Shown here: positions 33,838 to 42,990 of the stretch, piece by piece
Position numbering within the stretch: position 1 is the stretch's first letter
How the letters are laid out: each line of letters opens with the position of its first letter
DNA from: Planococcus lenghuensis
GTDB lineage: Bacteria > Bacillota > Bacilli > Bacillales_A > Planococcaceae
Assembly (NCBI RefSeq): GCF_001999905.1
Contig: NZ_CP019640.1
Coordinates: forward strand, 1,902,001-1,966,000
Reading direction: 5' to 3'
Length of the DNA stretch: 64,000 nt
Program-made: the position numbers and the translations under genes
Notes under the pieces: generated by a model
Database searches by the model: none
Told to the model about the DNA's origin: nothing
What the model saw: the letters and a program-made list of their open reading frames with translations, nothing else

Positions 33838-35386
33838 GTAACTACTTAGGTGCTCCAAAAGAGAAACGTCCCTGATTCACCAAAATGAGTGATTCAAGCA
33901 GGTTCTTCTCTTGTTTTCGGACAGTGGAAATGAACCCGCGTATCCGGGCGAATTGAACAGCCCCTTTTTCCGTGCGGAAAGGGCCGGAGATCTTTGATTT
34001 GACCTTCATCATCCGCACATCCCGTTCCGCCTGGTTGTTGTCGAAAGGCACTTGCCCATCCCGAAGAAACCGCAGGATATCGGCCTTGTACAGGACGAAC
34101 CGCTCGGCAAGATTCGCTGACTTGGTCTTCTTGTGCTTTCCGCGCTCACCGGTTTTTTTCGGAGGCGGCGGCACTCGCCATTCACCGGCTCTGTTTTCCA
34201 GGATCTCATCGTACCTGGATTCAATCGCGCTGGCTGATTTTTCCGGAACCGGCCTTCCGGCCTCTGCGGCTTGTTTCTTCACTGCCAGTGCTTCCCGCAG
34301 GAGCGCCTGCATCTCAGCTGCCCACCGGTGACCATCGTATTCAGCGATTCCCTCACATTCCCGAATCAGATGGGAACCGCACAGGGCATGCGCCACCTTG
34401 TAGGCTGGATTGAAATAGGAGGCCCAGAAATCATGGACCACCGTTCCCTTATAAGCGGTGAGGAAACTGAAATCATCGAATGCTTCTTTCCCTCTTTTGG
34501 GATGGATGTAGTAAAGCGTCCAGTATGCATTCGAAATGAGATGGAGCCAGTTTCTGCGGCCATCAGCCGGCATTCCAGTCTCGTCTGCGTGGACGACGGG
34601 ACTGGCCAGCAGGCGGGCTCGGATTGTCTGCTCATGTGGCTCCAGCCGATCCGAGAGCTTTTCAAGGCTGGCAAGGAGCGTGCCTTCGCTCGGGCGGTGG
34701 CCGGTGAGGTCGCGGAACAGCTGGCAGATCCGTTCCAGCGGGAGGTGCTGGTACATATTCAGGTAGGCGGTCCAGGCTTGCACGCTATCCCCGTACTGGA
34801 CAGGCGCTTTCACTTCCTGCGGGAACAATCCGTATTCCTCATGCCGGCAGTTCGGGCAGCGCTTGGCAGCCGCCTGGTGCTCGGTATAGATCAAGCGGGG
34901 GATTGGCAGATCTAGCACCTGTCTCTTTTTACAGCTATGGACAGGCACTTCTCCAAGCAGACGGCTGCAGTGTGAACAGATTTCCGGCTCGTGGACGATC
35001 ACTTCATCCGGTGTTGCACTCATCTTCAGCGTATGTCCCTTATGTCCGTTCGGTGCTCCATGTTTTCCACCTGGCTTCCGAAGGCTTTTCGGTTTCCGGA
35101 AACCATCGGAAGATGGTGGTTTACTGCTGTTGCGGCTGTCAGTGCCAAGCTGCCGCTCGAGATCCTGTACCCGGGTTTCCAGTTGTTCGATTTTCGTCTC
35201 CAGTTTTTCTATGTATGTACAAAGACCAGTCAGAACTTTCTCGATTTCCTCGGGCGTACTGTGGCTGATTGCTTTGATCTCTTCCGGGCTGAGCTTCATG
35301 ATTGGCACCCCGCTTTCAATAAGTGAAATTGGGTATCGATACCCGCTGCACAGAAAGTTAAACTCGAGGCATACCTAAGTAGTTAC
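33838..35386 (-). mobile_element. Complete IS66-family element with 8-bp target duplication
   Basis: The ends carry the inverted repeat GTAACTACTTAGGT (33838-33851) and ACCTAAGTAGTTAC (35373-35386). Both flanks show CCGTTCGT (33830-33837 and 35387-35394), an 8-bp target duplication as IS66 makes. The element is 1549 bp and has only the tnpC-type transposase, without tnpA and tnpB, as in the ISBst12 subgroup. Perfect ends, a perfect duplication and an intact gene indicate recent insertion. The target is a cluster of GTTCGTAAA dyads. Confidence 0.95.
33842..35299 (-). CDS. tnpC: IS66-family (ISBst12-like) transposase
   Basis: About 485 residues. An N-terminal leucine-zipper-like coil (TYIEKLETKIEQLETRVQDL) is followed by the DRSRNSSKPPSSD-type motif (RNSSKPPSSDGFRKPK), a zinc finger (CSHCSRLL with CPNCRHEE), and the DDE domain with HADETGMPADGR and, near the C-terminus, FDNNQAERDVRMMKVKSKIS. 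All parts of the family are present. The ATG at 35299 has GCGGGG nine bases upstream; a GTG three codons earlier is also possible. The stop codon lies within the terminal inverted repeat, as often in compact elements. Confidence 0.93.
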   Translation of the reverse strand: MKLSPEEIKAISHSTPEEIEKVLTGLCTYIEKLETKIEQLETRVQDLERQLGTDSRNSSKPPSSDGFRKPKSLRKPGGKHGAPNGHKGHTLKMSATPDEVIVHEPEICSHCSRLLGEVPVHSCKKRQVLDLPIPRLIYTEHQAAAKRCPNCRHEEYGLFPQEVKAPVQYGDSVQAWTAYLNMYQHLPLERICQLFRDLTGHRPSEGTLLASLEKLSDRLEPHEQTIRARLLASPVVHADETGMPADGRRNWLHLISNAYWTLYYIHPKRGKEAFDDFSFLTAYKGTVVHDFWASYFNPAYKVAHALCGSHLIRECEGIAEYDGHRWAAEMQALLREALAVKKQAAEAGRPVPEKSASAIESRYDEILENRAGEWRVPPPPKKTGERGKHKKTKSANLAERFVLYKADILRFLRDGQVPFDNNQAERDVRMMKVKSKISGPFRTEKGAVQFARIRGFISTVRKQEKNLLESLILVNQGRFSFGAPK

Positions 35387-35484
35387 CCGTTCGTAAAAGT
35401 ACACTTTTACGAGAAGTTTGAAAAGAGCTAAAAATGACTATATAGAACGTTCGTAAATGTGCCAAAATACTTTACGAACGTTCT
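35387..35484. other. Dyad cluster at IS66 target, possible res-type recombination site
   Basis: First dyad CGTAAAAGT-AC-ACTTTTACG at 35392-35411, with a two-base centre. Second dyad AGAACGTTCGTAAA at 35444-35457 and TTTACGAACGTTCT at 35471-35484, 13 bp apart. The word GTTCGTAAA occurs three times (35389, 35449, and inverted at 35471). This resembles the subsites of a serine-resolvase res site or a multi-site operator. No resolvase gene is in the window. Confidence 0.5.
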
Positions 35485-35794
35485 CTTGCTTCCTTATACA
35501 TTTACGCACGGTAAATTAAAGCAAAATTAAACCAGTAAATTAAGACTTAAAATGCGTGCAATCAAATTGTTCTGAAAATAATCCCTGTCTTCCGAATACG
35601 AGTAGCAAATTTATACCAACCTATCAGAACGGCATTTTTTGCTGCTTAATCAAACAAGGCTTAGTCACGAACATTATTTAAATTTTGCCAGTAGAAGGGT
35701 GGATTTGGTTAAGGAGCATCAAAAATTTCTTCATTCACAAAATTGTTAGCGCTAATCTATATTCAGGGAGTAATAGGAGTTGTTGCTTTTTATC
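35485..35794. other. Intergenic/decayed region before the kinase remnant
   Basis: AT-rich, no supported gene. It may contain the unrecognisable front part of the histidine kinase gene. Confidence 0.35.
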
Positions 35795-36136
35795 TTACAG
35801 CGGGCGCGCTTTGATGATCTTCAGTTGTTTTGCCAGTGTCTGAAGTACACCAAAGCCGGGGCCATTTCGATTTACATGGACCCCATCCGTCATCAGACGC
35901 TCGTCATTGAAGATACCGTTGTCGGCATCCGACTGGAAGATTTGCCGAAAGTGTTCAATAAGGGCTATTCCGAGCTGAATGGCCGGCTGAACGACAAATC
36001 ATCGGGGCTCGGCCTGTTCCTCAGCAAAACGATCTGCCATCGCCTTGACTATGACCTCACCATTGAATCGAAGCCAAACCAAGGGACGAAAGTACGGATC
36101 ACATTCGCCCGCGACAAGCTGATTCCGTTCAGTTAA
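35795..36136 (+). pseudogene. C-terminal remnant of a BceS-like histidine kinase
   Basis: The frame reads KYTKAGAISIYMD, VIEDTVVGIRLEDLPKVFNK, SSGLGLFLSKTICHRLDYDL and GTKVRITFARDKL, which are the end of the N box, the G1 box (normally EDxGxGI), F box and G2 box (GLGL) of a HATPase domain. Upstream, where the N box should start, the sequence is corrupted (FDDLQLFCQCLKYTK), and the sensor, HisKA domain and response regulator are gone. Its position directly before bceAB marks it as the former kinase of that module. Confidence 0.8.
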
Positions 36137-36239
36137 CCGTGTCTTACGATTTCGTAAGATTGGAAGCCGCATTGTAAGGACACGTACAGGCAAGGTCTTC
36201 CCCGCTGTCGTAAGATGGTCATAAGGAAGGGGTGCTAGT

Positions 36240-36966
36240 ATGGCTTTATTGGAAATCAAACAATTGGAGAAAGTGTACACTGCGCGGTTTTCCAGTCAGA
36301 AAACGACAGCGCTCGCGAACGTGGATTTTTCAGTGGAAAGCGGCGAATTCGTCGCCATCATGGACGAATCGGGATCCGGTAAAACCACATTGCTCAACAT
36401 TATTTCAACGCTTGACGATGCGACGTCCGGTGATGTGTACCTGGGAGGTTCGCCGCTGTCCGCCATCAAGGACAAGGAAATGTCGGCATTCCGGCGCAAC
36501 ACGCTCGGATTCATGTTCCAGGACTTTAACTTGCTCGATAATTTCTCGGTGCGGGATAATATCCTGCTGCCACTTGTTTTGTCGAAGAGGCCGGTTGCGG
36601 AGATGGAGCAGCGGCTCCTGCCGATTGCCGAAAATCTCGGGTGGGCAGAAACAGCGGGTCGCGGTGGCCCGGGCGCTCATCACCCGGCCGAAACTGATTT
36701 TGGCGGACGAGCCGACCGGTGCACTTGATTCAAAGTCATCCCAAAATCTGATGGAAACGCTGAAAGCGATCAATGAACAAGGCCAGACGATTCTCATGGT
36801 GACCCATAGCGTACGGGCGGCAAGTTTCATAAACCGGGTGCTGTTCATCCGGGACGGGGCGGTTTATCATGAGATCTACCGCGGCGATACGCCGGCGGAG
36901 GCTTTCATGGACCGCATTTCGCAGTCGCTGACTGTGTTATCCGGCGGAGGTGGCCGGCGTGAATAG
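36240..36966 (+). pseudogene. Broken BceA-type ABC transporter ATPase
   Basis: The first frame gives Walker A (DESGSGKTTLL), where the first Gly of the motif is Asp, and the Q loop (LGFMFQDFNLLDNFSVRDN). At about 36640 the protein AENLG jumps to ISGGQKQRVAVARALITRPK in another frame, so the segment between is deleted. The signature, Walker B (LILADEPTGALDS) and H loop (MVTHS) follow in that second frame to TAG 36966. The deletion junction has AAATCTCGG, which could have been a short direct repeat. The ATPase is inactive although the permease after it is intact. Confidence 0.85.
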
Positions 36967-38941
36967 CCGGTTTTTCTCCAGTCTTGCCGTCCGTAATATC
37001 CAGTCGAATAAACAATTATACGTCCCGTACATTCTGGCATCGATTGCGATTGTCGCGATGTTTCATCTCATGGCCTCTCTCTTGACGAATGAATTCGTCC
37101 AGGAGCGGAACGCCTCGCTGACGATGATGTTCGAGTTCGGCGCGATTGTCATTGCGACTTTTGCCGTCATCTTCATCTTGTATACCAATAGTTTTCTGAT
37201 TAAGCGGCGGAAGAAAGAAATCGGCTTGTACGGCATACTTGGACTCGAAAAACGGCATGTCGCAAAAATCCTGTTTTTTGAGTCCTTATATACCGGACTG
37301 GCAAGTCTCGCGGCGGGTGTGCTAACGGGACTCGTATTCGGCCGGCTGTTCTTTTTGCTGCTGAATTACATGATGAATCTGCCGGTCTCGTTCGATTATT
37401 CGACGTCCTGGCTGACCGTGCTGCTGACAGCCGGCTTGTTTGTTTTCATTTTCCTGCTGGCGCTTCTATACAACATTAGCCAGTTCACCTTCGCGAAACC
37501 GGTCAAACTGCTGAAAGGGTCAACTGAAGGTGAGCGGGAACCGAAAGGATCAATCATGCTGTTCGGATTGGCACTCATCTTTCTTGGAGCCGGTTATGGC
37601 ATATCAATCGGCATTGATAATCCGCTCAATGCGCTGACGTACTTTTTTGTCGCTGTATTGGCAGTCATTGCCGGCACTTACTTTCTGTTCATTGCTGGCT
37701 CCATTTTCATTTTGAAAACGTTGAAGAAGAACAAACGGTTTTATTACCGTCCGGGGCCGTTCATCTCGGTCTCCGGCATGCTGTACTGGATGAAGCAGAA
37801 CGCGGCCGGACTGGCAAATATCTGTATTCTTTCGGCGATGGTGATCATCACCGTCTCCACCACCATCACGATTTTTGCCGGCACGGAAGAAATCCTTGAA
37901 AATCAGTTGCCCTATGAGAATAATTGGACCATCTACGGCGGTGACCTGACGCAGGAAGAGCTGACTGAATCCTTTGCCGGTCTGCAGGACCGCTTCCGGG
38001 AGACGGCTAATGAAATGAGCCTAGAAGTGACCGAATCCGAGGCATACCGGTTTCAAACGTTTGCGGGGAAAATCACCGACGGGCAATTTGAGGCCCGGGC
38101 AGATGTCAGCGCCGATGACTTGCCGCTGTTCCTTCAGGTCATTCCGGTCGAGGATTACAACCGGCTGATCGGCGCATCGGCTGAGCTCGCTGCCGATGAA
38201 GCGCTGTTTTATCATTCGGATGAGGCTGATGTGCGGGAAGAGCTGACAATCGGCGGCATGTCGTATCAGCTGTCACCAGCAGACCCGGCGTCCGTTTCGG
38301 AAGACGGGCAGGATATTACTGAAACAGCGATGCTTGTGGTTCCGGACTTAACGCATATCGAGGCGATTGCTGATGCCTACTATGCCGATTTTACAAATGA
38401 AGTCAAAGCGGGCATCGATGCACAGATCAGCTGGAATACGACAGGGACAGAGGAAGAGAAAAAAGCATATGCTGCGGCCGTGCAATCGTTTGTGGCCGAT
38501 GCGCCGACGTCCAGTTACAGATCACGGATCGCCGTGACGAAAGAATGGTACAGCATGAACGGCGGTTTCCTGTTCCTCGGCGTGTTCCTTGGCCTGCTGT
38601 TTACGATCGGCACCGTGCCCATCACGTATTTCAAACAAGTGTCAGAAGGCTACGACGACCGCGGGAAATACCAGATCATGAAGAAAGTCGGACTCGACCG
38701 CGACATGATCCGGGATTCGACTCGTTCCCAACTTCTATGGATGTTCTTGCTGCCGATCGCAGTCGCCGTCATCCATGTGCTGTTCGCGTACCCGATCGTG
38801 CAAAAAATGCTCATGCTGTTCGGCATTACAAGCAACACAACGTGGCTTTTGTCATTCAGCGGTGTTGTCATGGCGTTCGCGCTGGTATATTACATCATTT
38901 ACCGATTTACATCCCGCGTGTATGTAAGCATCGTTCGTTAA
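36959..38941 (+). CDS. BceB-type ABC transporter permease
   Basis: About 660 residues with the BceB layout: an N-terminal membrane helix, FtsX-like helix groups (LYTNSFLIKRRKKEIGLYGI with the family ExGxxxxxG coupling pattern), and a large extracellular domain of about 200 residues between helices 7 and 8 (about residues 310-525), which is the peptide-antibiotic sensing region. Three helices close the protein. These permeases with BceA remove bacitracin-like peptides from lipid II intermediates and signal to a BceS kinase. GTG at 36959 follows GGCGGAGG; a GTG three codons earlier is also in frame. The partner ATPase and kinase genes are broken, so its function depends on a homologue elsewhere or is lost. 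Confidence 0.88.
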   Translation: MNSRFFSSLAVRNIQSNKQLYVPYILASIAIVAMFHLMASLLTNEFVQERNASLTMMFEFGAIVIATFAVIFILYTNSFLIKRRKKEIGLYGILGLEKRHVAKILFFESLYTGLASLAAGVLTGLVFGRLFFLLLNYMMNLPVSFDYSTSWLTVLLTAGLFVFIFLLALLYNISQFTFAKPVKLLKGSTEGEREPKGSIMLFGLALIFLGAGYGISIGIDNPLNALTYFFVAVLAVIAGTYFLFIAGSIFILKTLKKNKRFYYRPGPFISVSGMLYWMKQNAAGLANICILSAMVIITVSTTITIFAGTEEILENQLPYENNWTIYGGDLTQEELTESFAGLQDRFRETANEMSLEVTESEAYRFQTFAGKITDGQFEARADVSADDLPLFLQVIPVEDYNRLIGASAELAADEALFYHSDEADVREELTIGGMSYQLSPADPASVSEDGQDITETAMLVVPDLTHIEAIADAYYADFTNEVKAGIDAQISWNTTGTEEEKKAYAAAVQSFVADAPTSSYRSRIAVTKEWYSMNGGFLFLGVFLGLLFTIGTVPITYFKQVSEGYDDRGKYQIMKKVGLDRDMIRDSTRSQLLWMFLLPIAVAVIHVLFAYPIVQKMLMLFGITSNTTWLLSFSGVVMAFALVYYIIYRFTSRVYVSIVR

Positions 38942-38957
38942 TAAGGTTAAAAGCTCT

Positions 38958-38987
38958 GCGCCGGATTCATTTCCGGTGCGGTTTTTT
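38958..38987 (+). terminator. Terminator of the bce locus
   Basis: GCGCCGGA pairs with TCCGGTGC around TTCATT, followed by GGTTTTTT. Confidence 0.85.
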
Positions 38988-39008
38988 GTATTAGTAAGCA
39001 CGGATAAC

Positions 39009-39937
39009 GATACGATAGAGTATCCCCATCCAAGGCCTGAACGACTATCCGCTGACAAGCATGGAACGGGACGGGTCTGAGCTTTTCTTTGATATGGACA
39101 TTCAAATTCAAAATCAGGATCTTACCTTTGAAGGGAAGATTGTACAGGAAACGATCACCGGAACGTTTACCCAGCAAGGCCAGTCGGTGCCGTTTGAATT
39201 GGCGAAAGGTGAAACAGAAGAAGTAGAGGAACCACAGGAAGAAGGGGAATCGATCCAGACGGAAGTGGAAAACGGTACGATGCAAGCGTTGCTCGAAATA
39301 CCGGGAGGAGAAGGACCATTTCCGGTCATGATTTTGATCGCCGGCTCGGGACCGACTGACAAGAACGGAAATTCCCCTGCACTGCCTGGCAAGAACAACA
39401 GCTTGAAACTGCTGGCTAAGGAGCTAGCTGCGGAAGGAATCGCCACCATCCGCTATGATAAGCGGGGAGTCGGCGATAATATGGCATTAGTCAGTTCGGA
39501 ACAAGAACTGCGGTTCAACGATTATATTCAGGATGTTGCCGCATGGGTCCGCTATGCAAAAAACAGCGAGCTGTTTTCAACTGAAACAAGGCGACCAAGT
39601 GGAGACAGTTAGTCCCGAACTACAGACCCTCTTCCGCCCTTCTGTCCAGCCGTATATGATTTCCTGGCTTCAATACGACCCGAGGCAGGAACTGGCGGAG
39701 CTAGATATACCGGTGTTGATCCTCAACGGGACGCGTGATATACAAGTTCCTGCTTCCAATGCGGAAGCGCTGCATGAAGTGAAACCGGAAGCGGAGCTGC
39801 TGATCATAGAGAACATGAATCACGTGCTGAAAGAAGCACCTGCAGGCAGCGACGCAAACATCGCTACCTATTCGAACCCTGACTTGCCGCTGGCTGATGG
39901 TCTGGTCGATGGGATCGTGGAATTTTTGAACGAATAA
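39009..39937 (+). pseudogene. Broken alpha/beta hydrolase gene
   Basis: The first frame has a beta-rich domain (GLNDYPLTSMERDGSELFFD, ITGTFTQQGQSVPFELAKG) and the start of the hydrolase fold (PVMILIAGSGPTDKNGNSP, ATIRYDKRGVGDN). Near 39560 the sequence jumps to another frame with LKQGDQVETVSPELQTLFRP and the end of the fold (PVLILNGTRDIQVPASNAEA with the Asp, and NMNHVLKEA with the His). The middle with the nucleophile GxSxG is deleted, so there is no catalytic Ser. An in-frame TAG precedes the first part, so the N-terminus is also lost. Confidence 0.85.
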
Positions 39938-40014
39938 TCTTTAAATAAATGAAGCAAATTGGTTGGACGTTGCCGCGGATATTTGTAGCAACATCCATAT
40001 CAAATTAAACTTAT

Positions 40015-40679
40015 TTAAAAGCTGCACCGGTCCAGTTCCCGGTGCAGCTTTTGAAATTTACACTTTCTGCTATCCGTTTGATCACTTTTGCGAGTGTTTT
40101 GCCAAAAAATAAAGGCAATTAATATGGAAAGCAGGCTGATCACAACGATTGTCAACGTAATATAGAGAGGATTCTCATTAATGTCTGCAGGTATTAGCCA
40201 TCCTGCCACAGGTCCTATGCTTATTAACAGAACAACGATCATCATAAGGCATGATCTTGTGTAAAGCGAATACACCACGAACATGACGAGGCAGCTCACA
40301 GTAATTAACAGATTCTGCTCAGATGTTGCGGAAAACGCGATACCCTTGAATAGTACGATCGAAAAAATGGCGAACGAAGCAATAATCAAGAGCATGCCCA
40401 GGAATATAACAAAGGTATGCTAAAAATGATGAGGACCGTTGCCGGAATCAGGACAACTAGCTTCTTTTTAGCTGTCGGCAACCCGCTTTTAATGCTTTTC
40501 ATATATGCTTTTGGGTCATCCCCGACAATGTCCTATGTGCGCTTCCCGTTCTCTTCCCCTTCAACCAGCTTCTTCTCCAGTTCTTCGAGAGCTGCTTCGA
40601 TGTCCCTGTCACGTTTTCCATAACGAATCAGATACATCCGCGTCTCAACCAGGAACTGTCTTGATTCCTCTGACTGCAA
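40015..40679 (-). pseudogene. Broken HAAS/DUF1129-type membrane protein gene
   Basis: A TTG behind AAAGGAGG at 40679 starts ESRQFLVETRMYLIRYGKRD and IEAALEELEKKLVEGEENGK, the helical domain common in proteins paired with PadR regulators. TAG follows in frame near 40530, after which DIVGDDPKAYMKSI continues. A frameshift near 40400 leads to the membrane part (MLLIIASFAIFSIVLFKGIA; PLYITLTIVVISLLSILIAF), ending at 40015. Two lesions. The membrane part alone is 126 codons and could be mistaken for a separate gene. Confidence 0.75.
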
Positions 40680-40741
40680 GTCCTTCGCCTCCTTTGAGTC
40701 TACGTCTTCTCTGGAGTGCCCTATAAGTCAGCTCTTCCCGG

Positions 40742-41041
40742 TTATTCTTCTAATTCAATCAACTTCTTCTTCCTGAGGCGATAAAGATAAAGAATCGGAA
40801 TGAGTCCGCAAATGAAGATGATTCCCCCGATTAAGAGGCCGTTCAGCCAATCGAATCCTAGTGTGAAAGCTGTAAACACCGTCACGCCTGTCGCAACAAC
40901 ACTAACGACAATCAGACCCACGATGAATGACCGTCTCGGATTTGAAGTTTCCGACTCATGCTCTACGCTCGTATTCATAGATAAATACCCGTAAACAATG
41001 GTCGTCACCATGAACACAGCCCAGAGCGGATTTTCCGTCAT
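40742..41041 (-). CDS. Small three-helix membrane protein, unknown
   Basis: About 99 residues from the ATG at 41041, with AAGGTGG ten bases upstream; an earlier ATG at 41086 has no ribosome binding site. Three hydrophobic segments: ENPLWAVFMVTTIVYGYLSM, SFIVGLIVVSVVATGVTVF and LLIGGIIFICGLIPILYLY, then a basic-acidic tail (RLRKKKLIELEE). I do not recognise the family. It ends 60 bp before the broken HAAS gene on the same strand and may have formed a unit with it. Confidence 0.5.
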   Translation of the reverse strand: MTENPLWAVFMVTTIVYGYLSMNTSVEHESETSNPRRSFIVGLIVVSVVATGVTVFTAFTLGFDWLNGLLIGGIIFICGLIPILYLYRLRKKKLIELEE

Positions 41042-41256
41042 TGCATCGAGTCCACCTTGAACCAGTTCAAATTCTGGCCTCCACATCTTGAATGTAATAT
41101 ATATTACTAAATGGAAATTATATGTTACATAAGACGAAAGAAATTCATTATGACTTAAATTATCCGAAGCGCCGGTTGACTATTTTTTACACGTCTCTCG
41201 ATATGATTTATAGTGGGTACATTCTAAATTCATGTCAGGTATCGGAGGCTAAGTCT

Positions 41257-42396
41257 ATGAATAACAGGAATTTGTCCATTCCAAAACAGAATAACGTGGA
41301 GAATATCTTATACTTAGGATGGCTCGGGAATGGCAATGTCGGGGATGATTTGTTGTTTGAATTGTTCAAGGAAATGTTTCTTTCCCGTCATCAGCCGGAA
41401 CAGGAAAACACGGTGCCGAATATTGATACGTTCCCGCCTGTCCCCGGTTATCGAGCGGATGTCTCCCGCTACGGCCTTGTGGTGCTGGGCGGCGGTTCAC
41501 TGATCGATTCTTCGTTCTGGCTTTTAAACGTATGCGCGGAAGCCATTGAGCACGGAATACCGGTTGTCTCGTGGGGTACAGGAGCGGACGGCATTCCGCG
41601 GGATGCCAGTATGGATAATGTGCGATTGCCGGCTGAACAGGCGAATGCCTTTAAAGAAATATATGAACAGCTGGATTATTTGAGTGTTCGTGGGCCGTAC
41701 ACTAAGAACATGGTACTGAATACAGGACTAGTGAACGCGATACACGAAATCGGAGATCCGGCACTGATTTATGCGCCTGAACTGTTCGGAGACAAGCTGG
41801 AGAAAAAAGCTGACCGCAACATCATTCTCGTGAATTGGGGAACATCGAATAACAACATCTTCGGTAAAAATGAGGCGGCGGTCGAAGCGGAAATGGTAGC
41901 GGCAATCCGTTCACTGACCGCTAAAGGGTATGATGTGCTTTGCTACCCGATCTGGACGGAGGATATAAAGCATGTGAAGCAATTGGCGGAAAAAATTGAT
42001 GACCCGCGCTGTCATGCCATTTCGGAAGTATACGAACCGCAATTGCTGCAAAAACTGATCAGTGAGGCGTATTTGACAATTAACTTCAAGCTCCATGCCA
42101 ATATCATGTCCGCTTCCGGAGACCGCCCATTCGTGTCTCTGGCTTACCGCGGAAAATGCCTGGATTTTGCCGCTACAGTTGATTGCTCGGAGTTTGCACT
42201 TCCGACCGATCAAGTGACGGCTGATCAGATTCTCCAGGCGGTTGAGGACATCGAACACAATTACGATAGCGTGGTTGCGCGGTTCCAGTCGGCAAAAGAA
42301 ACGTATTATCCGCGAGTCGTGGAATCGATTCTACAAATATCTGAAACCCTTAATCGACATACAGTTAAAAACAAGACCAATCCACAACAATCATAG
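41257..42396 (+). CDS. Polysaccharide pyruvyl transferase family protein
   Basis: A 379-residue protein of the pyruvyl transferase family (CsaB-like fold). Marks are LGWLGNGNVGDDLLFELFKE near the N-terminus, VVLGGGSLIDSSFWLLN, YLSVRGPYTKNMVLNTG and TINFKLHANIMSASGDRPFV with the conserved His that acts in catalysis. Such enzymes add pyruvate ketals from phosphoenolpyruvate to cell-wall or exopolysaccharide sugars, which can anchor S-layer proteins. The acceptor is unknown as no polysaccharide genes adjoin. CGGAGG precedes the ATG by eight bases; a longer frame upstream lacks a site. A terminator follows. Confidence 0.85.
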   Translation: MNNRNLSIPKQNNVENILYLGWLGNGNVGDDLLFELFKEMFLSRHQPEQENTVPNIDTFPPVPGYRADVSRYGLVVLGGGSLIDSSFWLLNVCAEAIEHGIPVVSWGTGADGIPRDASMDNVRLPAEQANAFKEIYEQLDYLSVRGPYTKNMVLNTGLVNAIHEIGDPALIYAPELFGDKLEKKADRNIILVNWGTSNNNIFGKNEAAVEAEMVAAIRSLTAKGYDVLCYPIWTEDIKHVKQLAEKIDDPRCHAISEVYEPQLLQKLISEAYLTINFKLHANIMSASGDRPFVSLAYRGKCLDFAATVDCSEFALPTDQVTADQILQAVEDIEHNYDSVVARFQSAKETYYPRVVESILQISETLNRHTVKNKTNPQQS

Positions 42397-42411
42397 AAGT
42401 GTTTTCTGGTT

Positions 42412-42445
42412 AAAATGGCCATCAGCTTAATTTGATGGTCATTTT
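42412..42445 (+). terminator. Terminator of the pyruvyl transferase gene
   Basis: AAAATGGCCATCA pairs with TGATGGTCATTTT, with one G-T pair. Confidence 0.85.
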
Positions 42446-42542
42446 GTAATGCAGCGGCGAAAATTCACGACTATTGTGTTACCTCGGCTATACGGCATTC
42501 GTTATCAAGGCAGCAAAGTGTCAGACATATTCAGGCAGCGTT

Positions 42543-42638
42543 CTACTTTCTGTCCCACCATTCGCTGACTACGATGAAGAGAACGACCACTCCTAAGGTG
42601 ATCCAGATATACCATCCCGGAACATCAAAAAAACTCAA
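42543..42638 (-). CDS. 31-residue membrane peptide
   Basis: TTG start behind GGAGG (seven bases) gives SFFDVPGWYIWITLGVVVLF followed by IVVSEWWDRK. It is one membrane helix with an aromatic N-terminus and a charged end, similar in form to small membrane regulators. The start codon overlaps the stop of a 12-codon frame upstream (42635-42673), which suggests translational coupling. No family recognised; support is the ribosome binding site and the clean helix. Confidence 0.5.
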   Translation of the reverse strand: MSFFDVPGWYIWITLGVVVLFIVVSEWWDRK

Positions 42639-42673
42639 TTGAATACCTCCATTACCATTGCAATTTTCTTCAT
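42635..42673 (-). CDS. 12-codon leader-like frame
   Basis: ATG with GGAGGGAG upstream reads KKIAMVMEVFN and stops at a TGA that overlaps the TTG of the next frame. Its ribosome binding site lies within the end of the 42670-42834 frame. It may be a coupling leader rather than a functional peptide. Confidence 0.35.
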   Translation of the reverse strand: MKKIAMVMEVFN

Positions 42674-42834
42674 GGCCTTCTCCCTCCTTCTCCATCTTTT
42701 TTGAACCGGTCATTCGTATTTAAGTAAATCAGTGCGAAAATCACGATGCCGATAAAAAGAATGAAGTCGATGATAAATAGCCAGACGATGGTCAAGAGAT
42801 CGCTTATTAAGCCACAGAACCATACTGAAGACAA
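42670..42834 (-). CDS. 54-residue membrane peptide
   Basis: The frame ending at 42670 reads LLTIVWLFIIDFILFIGIVI, FALIYLNTNDRFKKDGEGGR, one long hydrophobic helix and a charged tail. The TTG start at 42834 is a guess, since no ribosome binding site is seen. Its stop overlaps the ATG of the 12-codon frame, so three tiny frames are chained by overlaps. Confidence 0.4.
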   Translation of the reverse strand: MSSVWFCGLISDLLTIVWLFIIDFILFIGIVIFALIYLNTNDRFKKDGEGGRRP

Positions 42835-42951
42835 GAAGAAACATGATTCATCATCATAATAAGCTAGCTATCGCTCATTGATAGAATAACCATTGGACTT
42901 CTTTTTAATCTCTGCTTTAACTTTATCTTTTTTGCCCGATCAAGCGAAAAA

Positions 42952-42984
42952 AGCCGGAAGAAACCCTGATGGCTTTTTCCGGCT
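42952..42984 (-). terminator. Terminator of the DUF4064 gene
   Basis: On the minus strand AGCCGGAA pairs with TTCCGGCT, followed by TTTTTTCGC, just past the stop codon. Confidence 0.85.
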
Positions 42985-42990
42985 CTACAC

